A stretch of 64,000 nt of DNA from Zunongwangia profunda SM-A87 (GTDB taxonomy: Bacteria; Bacteroidota; Bacteroidia; Flavobacteriales; Flavobacteriaceae): positions 1,881,001-1,945,000 of the forward strand of contig NC_014041.1 of NCBI RefSeq assembly GCF_000023465.1, written 5' to 3'. The notes beneath the pieces were generated by a model. That model was given only the letters and a program-made list of their open reading frames with translations, did not search any database and had not been told where the DNA came from. A program made the position numbers and the translations under genes. Of this stretch, positions 53,154 through 61,296 are shown in pieces; positions within the stretch are counted from its first letter, which is position 1; each line of letters opens with the position of its first letter.

Positions 53154-53957
53154 ATGGAAATTGTAGAAATTTTAGGATACATAGGTTCGCTTTTCATTGG
53201 GCTCGTTTTAGGATTAATTGGCGGTGGTGGCTCAATTCTTACCGTTCCCATTTTAGTATATGCACTTTCTCTCAACCCAATAATAGCTACAGCATACTCG
53301 TTGTTTGTGGTGGGTACAACTTCATTGGTAGGAGCAATTAAAAATATGAAAAAGGGTAAAGTAGATTTTAAAACAGCCCTTATTTTTGCCGTTCCCGCTT
53401 TTACAGCTGTATATTTAACAAGAGCTTATTTAATCCCAGTAATTCCAGAACAACTTTTTGATGTTAAAAATTTTATGGTCACAAAAAATTTGGCCATTAT
53501 GCTCTTTTTTGCCATTGTAATGCTTTTGGCATCTATTACTATGATTCGCAATGGAAATCGGCAGTTTAATTCCGAAGTAATTGAAAAAAAATCTAATTAT
53601 CTTTTATTGAGTGTACAAGGTCTTTTCATAGGAGTTGTAACCGGAATGGTAGGCGCAGGAGGTGGTTTCTTGATTATCCCTGCTTTGGTACTCTTAGCCA
53701 AATTACCAATGAAAAAAGCAGTTGCAACCTCTCTTTTTATAATTGCTATTAATTCGTTAATAGGGTTTTTGGGAGATGTACAAAATTTAGATATTGATTG
53801 GCCATTCCTATTGATCTTTACAGGAATTTCAATAGTGGGTATTTTTATTGGGATTTGGCTTAATAAATTTATTGATGGTAAAAAATTGAAAAAGGCATTC
53901 GGATGGTTTGTGCTCATAATGGGAGTCTATATTATTTATAAGGAATTAAGTACATAA
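53154..53957 (+). CDS. TauE/SafE-family sulfite/anion exporter
   Basis: 267 residues, highly hydrophobic with about eight transmembrane helices. The repeat motif LGLIGGGGSILTVPIL in the first half and TGMVGAGGGFLIIPAL in the second half is the TauE/SafE signature. Members export sulfite or sulfoacetate or import/export small anions. In this cluster with a persulfide-dioxygenase-like enzyme, sulfite export is the natural reading: dioxygenase action on persulfide makes sulfite. The gene lies 6 bp upstream of the sterol-desaturase-like gene. Confidence 0.9.
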   Translation: MEIVEILGYIGSLFIGLVLGLIGGGGSILTVPILVYALSLNPIIATAYSLFVVGTTSLVGAIKNMKKGKVDFKTALIFAVPAFTAVYLTRAYLIPVIPEQLFDVKNFMVTKNLAIMLFFAIVMLLASITMIRNGNRQFNSEVIEKKSNYLLLSVQGLFIGVVTGMVGAGGGFLIIPALVLLAKLPMKKAVATSLFIIAINSLIGFLGDVQNLDIDWPFLLIFTGISIVGIFIGIWLNKFIDGKKLKKAFGWFVLIMGVYIIYKELST

Positions 53958-53963
53958 CAGATT

Positions 53964-54845
53964 TTGGAAAAGTATATTGACATCATCTTAAATTCATTTT
54001 CAGGTTACTGGAATTATCTTGGCAAGGAAATATCCGACCCATCTTGGACCAATTATTTTTATTGGTTGTTAGCATTATCCTTACTCGTGTTTCTATTGGA
54101 AATTATTGTGCCTTGGCGAAAGAAACAGTCTATAATTAGAAAAGGGTTCTGGCTTGATGCTTTTTACATTCTTTTCAATTTCTTCTTGTTTTCTTTAATT
54201 GGTTACAATGCACTATCTAATGTTGGCGTAGCATTATTTAATGACTTCTTGGGCCTATTTGGTATTACAAATATTGTGGCATTAGAGGTGCAGACACTTC
54301 CCGTATGGTCGCAACTTTTTATAATGTTCATCGTTGCAGATTTCATCCAATGGAACGTTCACAGATTGCTACATCGTGTACCGTGGCTATGGCAATTCCA
54401 TAAGGTTCATCACAGCGTAAAGGAAATGGGATTTGCCGCACAGTTCCGTTTTCATTTTATGGAAACCATCGTCTATAAATCCATTCAATATGTCCCATTT
54501 GCATTGATAGGTTTCGGTATCGAGCAATTTTTTGTCGTGCATATGTTTGCCGTCTTTGTAGGCCATCTCAATCACGCAAACCTTGACTGGAGCTATGGAA
54601 AGTTAGGCTACGTATTCAACAATCCTCGTATGCATATTTGGCATCATTCCAAAGAATTGCCAGAAAAACATCCATATGGGATGAATTTTGGTCTTACCTT
54701 GAGTATTTGGGATTACCTTTTTAGAACCGCCTACGTTCCCAAAAGTGGTAGGGATATCGAATTAGGCTTTGAAGACGACACTAATTTTCCAAGAACTTTT
54801 TTGGAACAGATGAAATATCCGTTTAAGAAAACCAAAGAAGCGTAA
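53964..54845 (+). CDS. Sterol desaturase / fatty-acid hydroxylase family protein
   Basis: 293 residues with four to five membrane helices and the three histidine clusters of di-iron hydroxylases: NVHRLLHRVPWLWQFHKVHH, FVGHLNHAN, and PRMHIWHHSKELPEKH. A TTG start at 53964 follows tauE by 6 bp and is the only usable start before the first helix. Family members hydroxylate or desaturate lipids. Its presence in sulfur gene clusters of Bacteroidota is recurrent, but its substrate here is unknown; membrane lipid adaptation is a guess. Confidence 0.85.
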   Translation: MEKYIDIILNSFSGYWNYLGKEISDPSWTNYFYWLLALSLLVFLLEIIVPWRKKQSIIRKGFWLDAFYILFNFFLFSLIGYNALSNVGVALFNDFLGLFGITNIVALEVQTLPVWSQLFIMFIVADFIQWNVHRLLHRVPWLWQFHKVHHSVKEMGFAAQFRFHFMETIVYKSIQYVPFALIGFGIEQFFVVHMFAVFVGHLNHANLDWSYGKLGYVFNNPRMHIWHHSKELPEKHPYGMNFGLTLSIWDYLFRTAYVPKSGRDIELGFEDDTNFPRTFLEQMKYPFKKTKEA

Positions 54846-54885
54846 CATTGGTTACTGAAAAACAGTATTGTGCCGCATAATTTTA
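54842..54885 (+). promoter_or_regulatory. Crp/Fnr-type operator and -7 element, MBL-rhodanese
   Basis: GTAAC-ATTG-GTTAC at 54842-54855 and TAATTTTA at 54878-54885, 36 bp apart. The ATG is at 54973, giving an 80-nt leader with a REP-like hairpin at 54907-54942. Confidence 0.75.
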
Positions 54886-54906
54886 TCATATAAAAAAAGT
54901 AATTCA

Positions 54907-54942
54907 GCTTTCGCGTCGTGCCTGCCAGCAGGCAGGAAAGCG
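54907..54942. repeat. REP-like palindromic element in a leader
   Basis: GCTTTCGCG (54907-54915) and AAAGCG (54937-54942) flank the palindrome CCTGCC-AGCA-GGCAGG (54921-54936). The outer arms resemble the palindrome CGCTTTCGCGAAAGCG at 56841-56856, so this looks like the same dispersed element with a second palindrome inserted. Confidence 0.6.
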
Positions 54943-54972
54943 TAATTTCAAAAAACATTAAAATCAAATAGT

Positions 54973-56391
54973 ATGAAAATCGAACAAATTTATACTGGAT
55001 GTTTGGCGCAGGGAGCCTACTATATTGAAAGCAAAGGCGAAGTAGCCATCATAGACCCGTTGCGTGAAGTGCAACCCTATATTGACAAATCGGAAGCGGC
55101 AGGCTCAAAAATCAAATACATTTTTGAGACCCACTTTCACGCCGATTTTGTTTCGGGTCACGTAACCCTTTCAGAAAAAACGGGTGCACCCATTATTTAT
55201 GGGCCCAATGCCAATCCAAATTTTGAATCGATAACAGCAAAAGATGGGCAGGAATTCAAATTGGGCGAATTGACTTTTGTAGTACTGCATACACCAGGAC
55301 ATACAATGGAGAGCACTACCTATCTGTTGCGTGACAAGAACGGAAAAGACCACGCGTTGTTTACGGGCGATACGCTCTTTTTAGGCGATGTTGGCCGTCC
55401 AGACCTTGCGCAAAAGGCAGCACATATGACACAGGAAGAATTGGCCGGAACGCTCTACGATAGCCTGCGCAATAAAATAATGCCCCTTGCAGATGATATT
55501 ACGGTTTATCCCGCACACGGTGCAGGTTCGGCCTGTGGCAAGAATATGATGAAGGAAACCGTGGATACATTGGGCAACCAAAAGCAAATGAACTACGCGC
55601 TGCGTGCCGATATGAGCAAAGAAGAGTTCATCAAAGAAGTGACCGATGGCCTACTGCCGCCACCAGCCTATTTCCCGATGAATGTAAAACTGAACAAAGA
55701 AGGCTATAAGGATATTGATGACGTCATCGCTCAAGGCGAAAATGCCCTGTCCCCAGATGCCTTTGAAGCGGCCGCCAATGAAACAGGTGCCGTAATGTTG
55801 GACACGAGACACCAGAACGATTTTGCCAAAGGGCATATTCCCGGCTCAATTTTCATAGGTATCGATGGTAGTTTTGCGCCTTGGGTGGGCGATTTGATAA
55901 AAGATGTTCAACAACCTATTTTATTGATAGCAGATAAAGACCGCATAGAAGAGGTCATCACACGTTTATCGCGTGTAGGTTTCGATAATACGATGGGTTA
56001 TCTCGATGGTGGTTTTGAAGCTTGGAAAAAAGCGAGCAAAGAATATGACACGGTAACTTCCATTCCAGCAACAGAGTTTAAACAGATTGAAGATGACAGT
56101 AATAATGATGTTCCCGTATTTGATGTAAGAAAGTCAGGGGAGTTCCAGAGTGAACACGTTGTTAATGCAAACCATACATCCCTGTCCGAAATTAACGACC
56201 ACTTAGCCGGATATCCAGACAATGAAACTTTTTACGTGCATTGTGCAGGTGGCTATCGCAGTATGATTGCAGCTTCCATTTTAAAAAGCAGGGGTATCCA
56301 CAACTTAATTGATGTTCAGGGTGGTTTTAAGGCTATAAAAGAAGCAGGAGTGGAAACCACCGATTATGTGTGCCCATCCACGTTAAAATAA
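54973..56391 (+). CDS. Persulfide dioxygenase-like metallo-beta-lactamase fused to two rhodanese domains
   Basis: 472 residues. The N-terminal metallo-beta-lactamase domain is of the ETHE1 type: THFHADFVSGH (His54, His56, Asp58, His63), LHTPGHTME (His110), FTGDTLF (Asp133) and YPAHGAG. The first rhodanese domain (about 265-350) has DTRHQNDFAKGHIPGSIF but lacks the active-site cysteine (LIADKD in its place), so it is probably structural. The second (about 370-465) has FYVHCAGGYRS with Cys424 active. Expected role: oxidising glutathione or other persulfide to sulfite and moving sulfane sulfur. It is cytoplasmic, has its own operator, and ends at a terminator shared with the convergent methyltransferase gene. 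Confidence 0.92.
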   Translation: MKIEQIYTGCLAQGAYYIESKGEVAIIDPLREVQPYIDKSEAAGSKIKYIFETHFHADFVSGHVTLSEKTGAPIIYGPNANPNFESITAKDGQEFKLGELTFVVLHTPGHTMESTTYLLRDKNGKDHALFTGDTLFLGDVGRPDLAQKAAHMTQEELAGTLYDSLRNKIMPLADDITVYPAHGAGSACGKNMMKETVDTLGNQKQMNYALRADMSKEEFIKEVTDGLLPPPAYFPMNVKLNKEGYKDIDDVIAQGENALSPDAFEAAANETGAVMLDTRHQNDFAKGHIPGSIFIGIDGSFAPWVGDLIKDVQQPILLIADKDRIEEVITRLSRVGFDNTMGYLDGGFEAWKKASKEYDTVTSIPATEFKQIEDDSNNDVPVFDVRKSGEFQSEHVVNANHTSLSEINDHLAGYPDNETFYVHCAGGYRSMIAASILKSRGIHNLIDVQGGFKAIKEAGVETTDYVCPSTLK

Positions 56392-56417
56392 AAGCTTGGT
56401 TTTAGTAAAGCAAAGAG

Positions 56418-56452
56418 TATAAAGCGGCAAGTGATTGTCGCTTTATATTTTT
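56418..56452 (+). terminator. Terminator after the MBL-rhodanese gene
   Basis: TATAAAGCG pairs with CGCTTTATA across a short inner stem (GCAA/TTGT with one G-U) and is followed by T residues; it sits between convergent genes. Confidence 0.8.
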
Positions 56453-57044
56453 AGGATTTTTTCTTAAATACTAATGTGGTCATCGCTCGCTCATCTTGTA
56501 CATTAGTAGTTTTTACGGGTTCAATGAGCTCAACCGTAAATTCCTTTAGTAAGTTTTCAATCCTTTCACGAGTAAGATAATATGTCCCCTTTTGCCCATT
56601 TTCCTTATATGTGATTTCTGGGGCATTACCGTCCAGACCAATATTTGATGCCATTCTAATGAGCAATGAGCCATTGGGTTTCAGTACACGAACCAATTCT
56701 GAAAACATAGCGGTAAATTGGGTTTGGCTTTGTGCGAAATGCAAAACAGCGCAACATAGAATATGGTCAAAACTGTTTTGGTCGTACGGTAACTTATCTA
56801 AACTTCCAACACTAAAATTTTTGCCGTATTCTGGGTATTCCGCTTTCGCGAAAGCGAGAAAATCAACATCCTTATCTATTCCGTACAGCTCAAAATCGTT
56901 TTGGTAAGACCATTTTAGGTTTCTGCCCTTTCCGCATCCCGCATCTAGGATGGATTGACCTTCTTGATAGCGTCCTTTTAGGATTTGGTCAATCACGTAG
57001 ATGTCAACATTGCCGATTAAATTGAAAGTGTTCTTGTAATTCAT
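56451..57044 (-). CDS. Class I SAM-dependent methyltransferase
   Basis: 197 residues. Motif I is LDAGCGKGRNLKW, then the acidic GIDKDVDFLAFAKAE, motif II-III region FDHILCCAVLHFA and post-motif LVRVLKPNGSLLI. It belongs to small methyltransferases in sulfur and chalcogen stress clusters. No substrate-recognition domain is obvious. It carries a palindromic element in its coding region (56841-56856, encoding AFAKA). Its start is 49 bp upstream of the peroxiredoxin operator, in the other direction. Confidence 0.85.
   Translation of the reverse strand: MNYKNTFNLIGNVDIYVIDQILKGRYQEGQSILDAGCGKGRNLKWSYQNDFELYGIDKDVDFLAFAKAEYPEYGKNFSVGSLDKLPYDQNSFDHILCCAVLHFAQSQTQFTAMFSELVRVLKPNGSLLIRMASNIGLDGNAPEITYKENGQKGTYYLTRERIENLLKEFTVELIEPVKTTNVQDERAMTTLVFKKKS
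56841..56856. repeat. 16-bp palindrome inside the methyltransferase gene
   Basis: Perfect palindrome CGCTTTCGCGAAAGCG. It lies in frame and encodes AFAKA, as a dispersed palindrome that has been accommodated in a coding region would. Confidence 0.75.
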
Positions 57045-57092
57045 ACATCCATAATTGAATCAACAATATAAAAAGAATTAATCGCGGTTTAT

Positions 57093-57136
57093 GTAACTCT
57101 TGTTACTGTCTTTGCACGGTATTCTGCATAATTTTA
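57093..57136 (+). promoter_or_regulatory. Crp/Fnr-type operator and -7 element, peroxiredoxin
   Basis: GTAAC-TCTT-GTTAC at 57093-57106 and TAATTTTA at 57129-57136, 36 bp apart; peroxiredoxin ATG at 57161. The mirrored position toward the methyltransferase gene has only a poor -7 match (TATATTGT). Confidence 0.78.
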
Positions 57137-57160
57137 TACCTCAGAACAAAGGGAAATACT

Positions 57161-57820
57161 ATGGAAAACACAATTGAAAATGGCGTAACATCAATGCCAA
57201 GAATTGGCGACGAAGCCCCCGATTTTAAAGCAAAGACAACTAAGGGCGACATCCAGATGGCAGACTTTGCAAAGGACAAATGGATAGTGATGTTCTCTCA
57301 CCCAGCAGACTTTACACCCGTTTGTACCACCGAGATGAGTGGCTTTGCAACCCGTAAAGAAGAATTTGATGCACTTAACACGGAACTTCTTGGATTAAGC
57401 ATCGATAGCATACACGCTCACTTAGGGTGGGTTGCCAACGTAAGGGAAAAAACAGGGGTTTATTTTGACTTCCCGATTATTGCAGATATCGATATGAAGG
57501 TTTCAAAGCTTTACGGAATGCTGCAACCCAACGAGAGTGAAACTGCAGCCGTACGCGCGGTTTTCTTTATCGACCCTAAAAAGAAAATCCGTTTGATTAT
57601 GTACTATCCGCTTAACGTGGGTAGAAATATGGACGAGATTTTAAGATCCCTTGAGGCTTTGCAAACTTCAGATAAACACGGCGTGGCTATGCCGCTGGAC
57701 TGGAAAAAAGGCGACAAGGTAATTGTGCCGCCACCAAAAAATCTTGAAGAAATGGAAGCACGTATCGCAGATGATAGCTGTGAAAAAGTAGATTTTTATT
57801 TAGCGAAAAAATTCTTGTAA
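57161..57820 (+). CDS. Peroxiredoxin, Prx6 type
   Basis: 219 residues. The peroxidatic cysteine lies in SHPADFTPVCTTEMSGF (Cys55). The C-terminal dimer arm with KHGVAMPLDWKKGDKVIVPP is characteristic of the Prx6 subfamily. A second cysteine (about Cys207, DDSCEKVD) near the C-terminus may act in resolving. It reduces peroxides and may react with persulfides. Regulation by the same operator as the sulfur genes suggests joint use in reactive sulfur or oxygen stress. Confidence 0.95.
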   Translation: MENTIENGVTSMPRIGDEAPDFKAKTTKGDIQMADFAKDKWIVMFSHPADFTPVCTTEMSGFATRKEEFDALNTELLGLSIDSIHAHLGWVANVREKTGVYFDFPIIADIDMKVSKLYGMLQPNESETAAVRAVFFIDPKKKIRLIMYYPLNVGRNMDEILRSLEALQTSDKHGVAMPLDWKKGDKVIVPPPKNLEEMEARIADDSCEKVDFYLAKKFL

Positions 57821-57860
57821 GCAATCAAGTTGGTTTTGCAAGTTAAGGTTGGTTAGTAGG

Positions 57861-57890
57861 GAAGCGACGAGTAATCGTCGCTTCTTTTTT
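57861..57890 (+). terminator. Rho-independent terminator after the peroxiredoxin gene
   Basis: GAAGCGACGA-GTAA-TCGTCGCTTC perfect stem followed by six T. Confidence 0.92.
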
Positions 57891-57898
57891 GGACTACT

Positions 57899-57942
57899 GT
57901 AACATAGGTTACTAACTTCTTACTTCTTCATCCTTAATTTTA
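57899..57942 (+). promoter_or_regulatory. Crp/Fnr-type operator and -7 element, rhodanese operon
   Basis: GTAAC-ATAG-GTTAC at 57899-57912 and TAATTTTA at 57935-57942, 36 bp apart; the first rhodanese ATG is at 57966. Confidence 0.78.
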
Positions 57943-57965
57943 AATTTTATTGGTAGTGAAAAATA

Positions 57966-58340
57966 ATGAAGAAAATAGCAATAATTATAATACTTATGAG
58001 CACTCTCTCTGGCGCAAATGCGCAACAAAACGACACATTAAAAATCTTAACAGCTTCAGAATTTAATGAAGCCATCAAAAACAACAATGTTCAGTTGATA
58101 GATGTACGTACTGCAAAAGAATTTAGCGAAGGAGCAATTAAAAACGCATTGAATATCGACTTCTTTCAGCAAGAAACGTTCAATAAAGAATTTGGTAAGC
58201 TGAATAAAGAACAACCTGTCTATCTCTACTGTCGTTCAGGAAACCGAAGTCAGCAGGCAGCCAGGAAGTTAGACTCTTTAGGTTTTAAGAAAATCTATGA
58301 TTTGAAAGGCGGTTATATGGGCTGGCCGTATAAAAAATAG
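57966..58340 (+). CDS. Exported single-domain rhodanese
   Basis: 124 residues: Sec signal peptide (MKKIAIIIILMSTLSGANA, cleavage before QQND), then a rhodanese fold with LIDVRTAKEFSEGAIKNA and active-site VYLYCRSGNRSQQ (Cys89). It would move sulfane sulfur between thiols in the periplasm. It is the first gene of a two-rhodanese unit, 19 bp before the second rhodanese start at 58360. Confidence 0.92.
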   Translation: MKKIAIIIILMSTLSGANAQQNDTLKILTASEFNEAIKNNNVQLIDVRTAKEFSEGAIKNALNIDFFQQETFNKEFGKLNKEQPVYLYCRSGNRSQQAARKLDSLGFKKIYDLKGGYMGWPYKK

Positions 58341-58359
58341 CCCGATGTATCAAACAAAT

Positions 58360-58857
58360 ATGAAGACTCTTCTGACGATTTTTGCGGTTACCCTATTTGC
58401 CTTGACCACGGCTGCTCAAAAGCCCGTGGACAATCCAGAGTATCAAAAAATGCTGGACACATTGTTAACGCACTCTGTAAATGAGATTTCGCCAAACGAA
58501 GTTCAACCCAATAAGGATGTTATTTTCCTGGACACAAGAGCAAAAAAGGAATTCAAGGTAAGCCGTATAGATGGGGCGATTTGGGTAGGTTTTTTATCTT
58601 TTAATAAGCGTAGAGTAAAAGAGATTCCAAAAGATAAAAAAATAATTCTCTATTGTTCAGTAGGATACCGAAGCGAAAAAATTGCAGAAAAATTACAAGA
58701 AGAAGGCTTTACCGATATCCATAATCTATATGGAGGCATTTTTGAATGGCTCAATAAAGGTAAGATCGTGGTAAATGATAAAGGACCTACCCAAGAAATA
58801 CATCCTTACAACAAACATTGGGGACAATGGCTGGATAAAGGGGTTAAGGCTTATTAA
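58360..58857 (+). CDS. Second exported rhodanese
   Basis: 165 residues from the ATG at 58360, chosen over 58345 because it begins a clean signal peptide (MKTLLTIFAVTLFALTTAA). The rhodanese domain has DTRAKKEFKVSRIDGAIWVG and the active-site ILYCSVGYRSEK, ending HPYNKHWGQWLDKGVKAY, a C-terminal extension. Likely periplasmic and co-transcribed with the first rhodanese. Specific thiol acceptor unknown. Confidence 0.9.
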   Translation: MKTLLTIFAVTLFALTTAAQKPVDNPEYQKMLDTLLTHSVNEISPNEVQPNKDVIFLDTRAKKEFKVSRIDGAIWVGFLSFNKRRVKEIPKDKKIILYCSVGYRSEKIAEKLQEEGFTDIHNLYGGIFEWLNKGKIVVNDKGPTQEIHPYNKHWGQWLDKGVKAY

Positions 58858-58913
58858 GTTGATATAGCCTACGACTTTAGAGAATAATTCAAAATTATTT
58901 TAGATTCTTAGTG

Positions 58914-59069
58914 ATGACGGAAAAAGAGCAATATGAAACCATAGAAAAAGAAATACATAGTGATGAAAGTCCTGTTGGTATCGATGCCAAAAAAACACAC
59001 ATCATCATCATTCACAAATTAATGAAAATAGAAGAACGCTTGACCCAAATAGAAAATAGATTAAAATGA
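58914..59069 (+). CDS. 51-aa small protein upstream of the HMA gene
   Basis: 51 residues beginning MTEKEQYETIEKEIHSDE and ending KIEERLTQIENRLK, strongly charged, coiled-coil-like. It was too short to stand out, but its stop overlaps the next start (ATGA at 59066-59069), which supports real translation. No family recognised. Confidence 0.6.
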   Translation: MTEKEQYETIEKEIHSDESPVGIDAKKTHIIIIHKLMKIEERLTQIENRLK

Positions 59070-59390
59070 AAACAACACTAAAATTACAGAATGTGAAGTG
59101 TGCCGGTTGCACAAATGGCATCGCTGTACGATTGTTAAAGTTATCAGATATTCACGAAGTAGCGATAAGTAACGCAACTTCAGAAGTTACCTTCTCTTAT
59201 GAAACTGTAACTGACCTCGCCAACGCAGAGCGCACACTCACAAATGGGCGATCCAACGGAAGATATAGATAATGCGATTGTGAACAAAGTAAAATCATAC
59301 ATAAGTTGTTTGGAAAAGGCAAAAACAAGTGGTCAAATAACTAAATTGCTCAAATTAAACGTGTTTAAAATTTATTTTGGACAGGATTGA
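59066..59390 (+). pseudogene. HMA copper-chaperone-like gene with apparent frameshift
   Basis: Starts as a heavy-metal-associated domain: MKTTLKLQNVKCAGCTNGI with the CxxC metal motif, beta-alpha-beta pattern through SEVTFSYETVTDLANAERTL, then the frame reaches a stop at 59270-59272. The remaining part of the domain is in another frame from 59244 (MGDPTEDIDNAIVNKVKSYI, then SCLEKAKT) to a stop at 59388-59390. Joining the two restores the normal ending of such proteins. One base appears lost near 59242-59244 (CAAATGGG). Either a decayed gene or a sequencing error. Confidence 0.7.
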
Positions 59391-59447
59391 AAAGATATAA
59401 TCAAACAAGGCTAATTATTTTTTTTGTTTAAATTTGCCCTTATTCTA

Positions 59448-59843
59448 ATGCATAAATATATCCTCATATTTTTTTCCTTTTGGATGATCGTTACCAATTC
59501 GTGTGCGCTAAAAAAGAGTGTGCTTAATTGGGTAAACAACGGTGATGTAGAAAATTATTACCAGCATTCAGAAAAAACACTTCCAGAAACTGAGGTCAGC
59601 AGTTTTTCAATTTGTAAAAAAGGGATAAAAAATGCTGTTGAGGCCATTTCATCAAATTTTGTATTTCTTGTAAAATTTGTTCAGGATTCTCAGGCGCTTT
59701 TACTTTCTTTATATGCTTCTTTTTTGGTGAGTTTTTTGCTTTTTGCAAAGTCTAGGAAAAGAAAATATGTTATAAAAACCTTACCCTTAGGATGCAGTCC
59801 GCCATTCTATATTCAGTTTCAGCGTTTGCAATACTACGCATAA
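59448..59843 (+). CDS. Hypothetical membrane-anchored protein before TolC
   Basis: 131 residues from the ATG at 59448 (in-frame TTG at 59424 rejected). It begins MHKYILIFFSFWMIVTNSCA, a signal-like sequence with a cysteine, and has one further hydrophobic stretch (about 84-100, LLLSLYASFLVSFLLFA) followed by a basic tail. Genes like this often precede TolC-RND pairs in Flavobacteriia. No function is evident. Confidence 0.55.
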   Translation: MHKYILIFFSFWMIVTNSCALKKSVLNWVNNGDVENYYQHSEKTLPETEVSSFSICKKGIKNAVEAISSNFVFLVKFVQDSQALLLSLYASFLVSFLLFAKSRKRKYVIKTLPLGCSPPFYIQFQRLQYYA

Positions 59844-59934
59844 ACATTCCATCCATTTCTTTGTTTCGTTGATACCGGGTTTTTCGGTATGAACTCCCTT
59901 TGATTTTTATTTATCATTTTAAAAACACAGCATT

Positions 59935-61281
59935 ATGAAATATGGAATGCTGATAATGGGATGTTTTGCGCTATCGTATTCAGTTACTTCTGCACAAACT
60001 TCAGAAAATATTCCGTTGTCACAACTTTATCAAAAGGCTGCTGCCTATCCCGGGTTACAAGCAGAAGTCTCAAGCATTAAATCTGCCGATTACGATTATA
60101 GACTCGCTAAACAAAAAATCCTACCTGACCTTAATCTGCAGGCGCAAAATACATTTGGGACTTTTGAAGGTGCTGCCGGTGCCTTTGTTCCATTGCCCGG
60201 TTTTTTTAACGTCAGTGGCGAAGGTATTAATGGAAATACCGCGGTAAACGCTATGGCCTCGGCTACGCTAAAATGGGATTTTCTTCGGTTTGGAAAATAC
60301 AGGGATCAGGTTCAACTAGCTCAGGTAAACCAAGATCAGGCGCAGACGAGTTTTGATATCGAAGCGCTTAAGCTAAAACATCAGGTCACTCAAGCGTATT
60401 TTGGTTGGATTCATGGTAAAGCTATGCAAGGCTGGGCCAAGCGGGAAGCCCAGCGCAATAAAAATTTACTCCAATTATCTTCCAGTCTGGTACAATCTGG
60501 ACTGGCATCTGCTGCCGATTCCTTAATTGCATCGACAAGCCTGAAGCAAGCCGTCGCTCTACAGAAAAAATGGGAAGGACAAACCAACCGTTTTCAAAAT
60601 CAGCTTTTGGAATATACCGGCACTGAGGTAATGAATGAAAATGTCCCACAGCCATTCTTTTCGATCAAGAAAGCTGAAATAAACGATTCAGCCCTTAGCC
60701 ACCCATTAATAACGGCAAAAGAGCAACAGGATAAAGCGCTCAAAGTACGTGAAAAGATGGTGAACCATCAGGTTTTACCCGATGTTTCCTTGCTTGCCGG
60801 GGGACTGGCAAGAGGAGTTGGATTTGGTGATGATAGTCAGGCTTTTCAAGACAGTTATGAGTTACCCATCAGTAATTACCTGGTGGGCGTGGGGCTTACG
60901 TGGGATTTAAGCCAATGGTATTCCAAAGGATTAAAAACGCGAAAAGTACAACAGGAGCAGGAACGGGTTTCCCAAGAAAAGGAAGTTGTGGAACGCTCTT
61001 TAAATGAACAGCAAAATTCACTGCAATTTCATATTGAAAAATCAAAGGAAGAAATTCAGGAAGCGGAAGGTGCCTATCGTTCAGCTTCCGAATCGTACCG
61101 CTTATTTAAGGTACGTTACGAAAGTGGTTTGATAAACCTAACCACCTTATTGCAAATTCAGCAAACCCTTCAGTTTACCGAAAAAGCACGAATACAGGCG
61201 TATTATGATTACTGGCAATATTGGAACAATTATGCCTATACACAAGCCGATTTTTCAGTGCTCACCACAGTATTCAACTAA
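59935..61281 (+). CDS. TolC-family outer-membrane efflux protein
   Basis: 448 residues with a signal peptide (to about residue 20) and the two-repeat TolC layout. IPLSQLYQKAAAYPGLQAEV starts the first helical hairpin; DFLRFGKYRDQVQLAQVN and WDLSQWYSKGLKTRKVQQEQ mark the helix-strand repeats; YESGLINLTTLLQIQQ is near the C-terminus. It forms the outer duct of an efflux pump. The RND gene starts 15 bp downstream, so they are one operon. No membrane-fusion adaptor is upstream. Confidence 0.92.
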   Translation: MKYGMLIMGCFALSYSVTSAQTSENIPLSQLYQKAAAYPGLQAEVSSIKSADYDYRLAKQKILPDLNLQAQNTFGTFEGAAGAFVPLPGFFNVSGEGINGNTAVNAMASATLKWDFLRFGKYRDQVQLAQVNQDQAQTSFDIEALKLKHQVTQAYFGWIHGKAMQGWAKREAQRNKNLLQLSSSLVQSGLASAADSLIASTSLKQAVALQKKWEGQTNRFQNQLLEYTGTEVMNENVPQPFFSIKKAEINDSALSHPLITAKEQQDKALKVREKMVNHQVLPDVSLLAGGLARGVGFGDDSQAFQDSYELPISNYLVGVGLTWDLSQWYSKGLKTRKVQQEQERVSQEKEVVERSLNEQQNSLQFHIEKSKEEIQEAEGAYRSASESYRLFKVRYESGLINLTTLLQIQQTLQFTEKARIQAYYDYWQYWNNYAYTQADFSVLTTVFN

Positions 61282-61296
61282 AAAAATAGAAAACGA

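Noticed and set aside
59173..59196. GTAAC...GTTAC inside the HMA gene
   Set aside because: Spacer is far longer than 4 bp and it lies in coding sequence with no -7 element at 36 bp.
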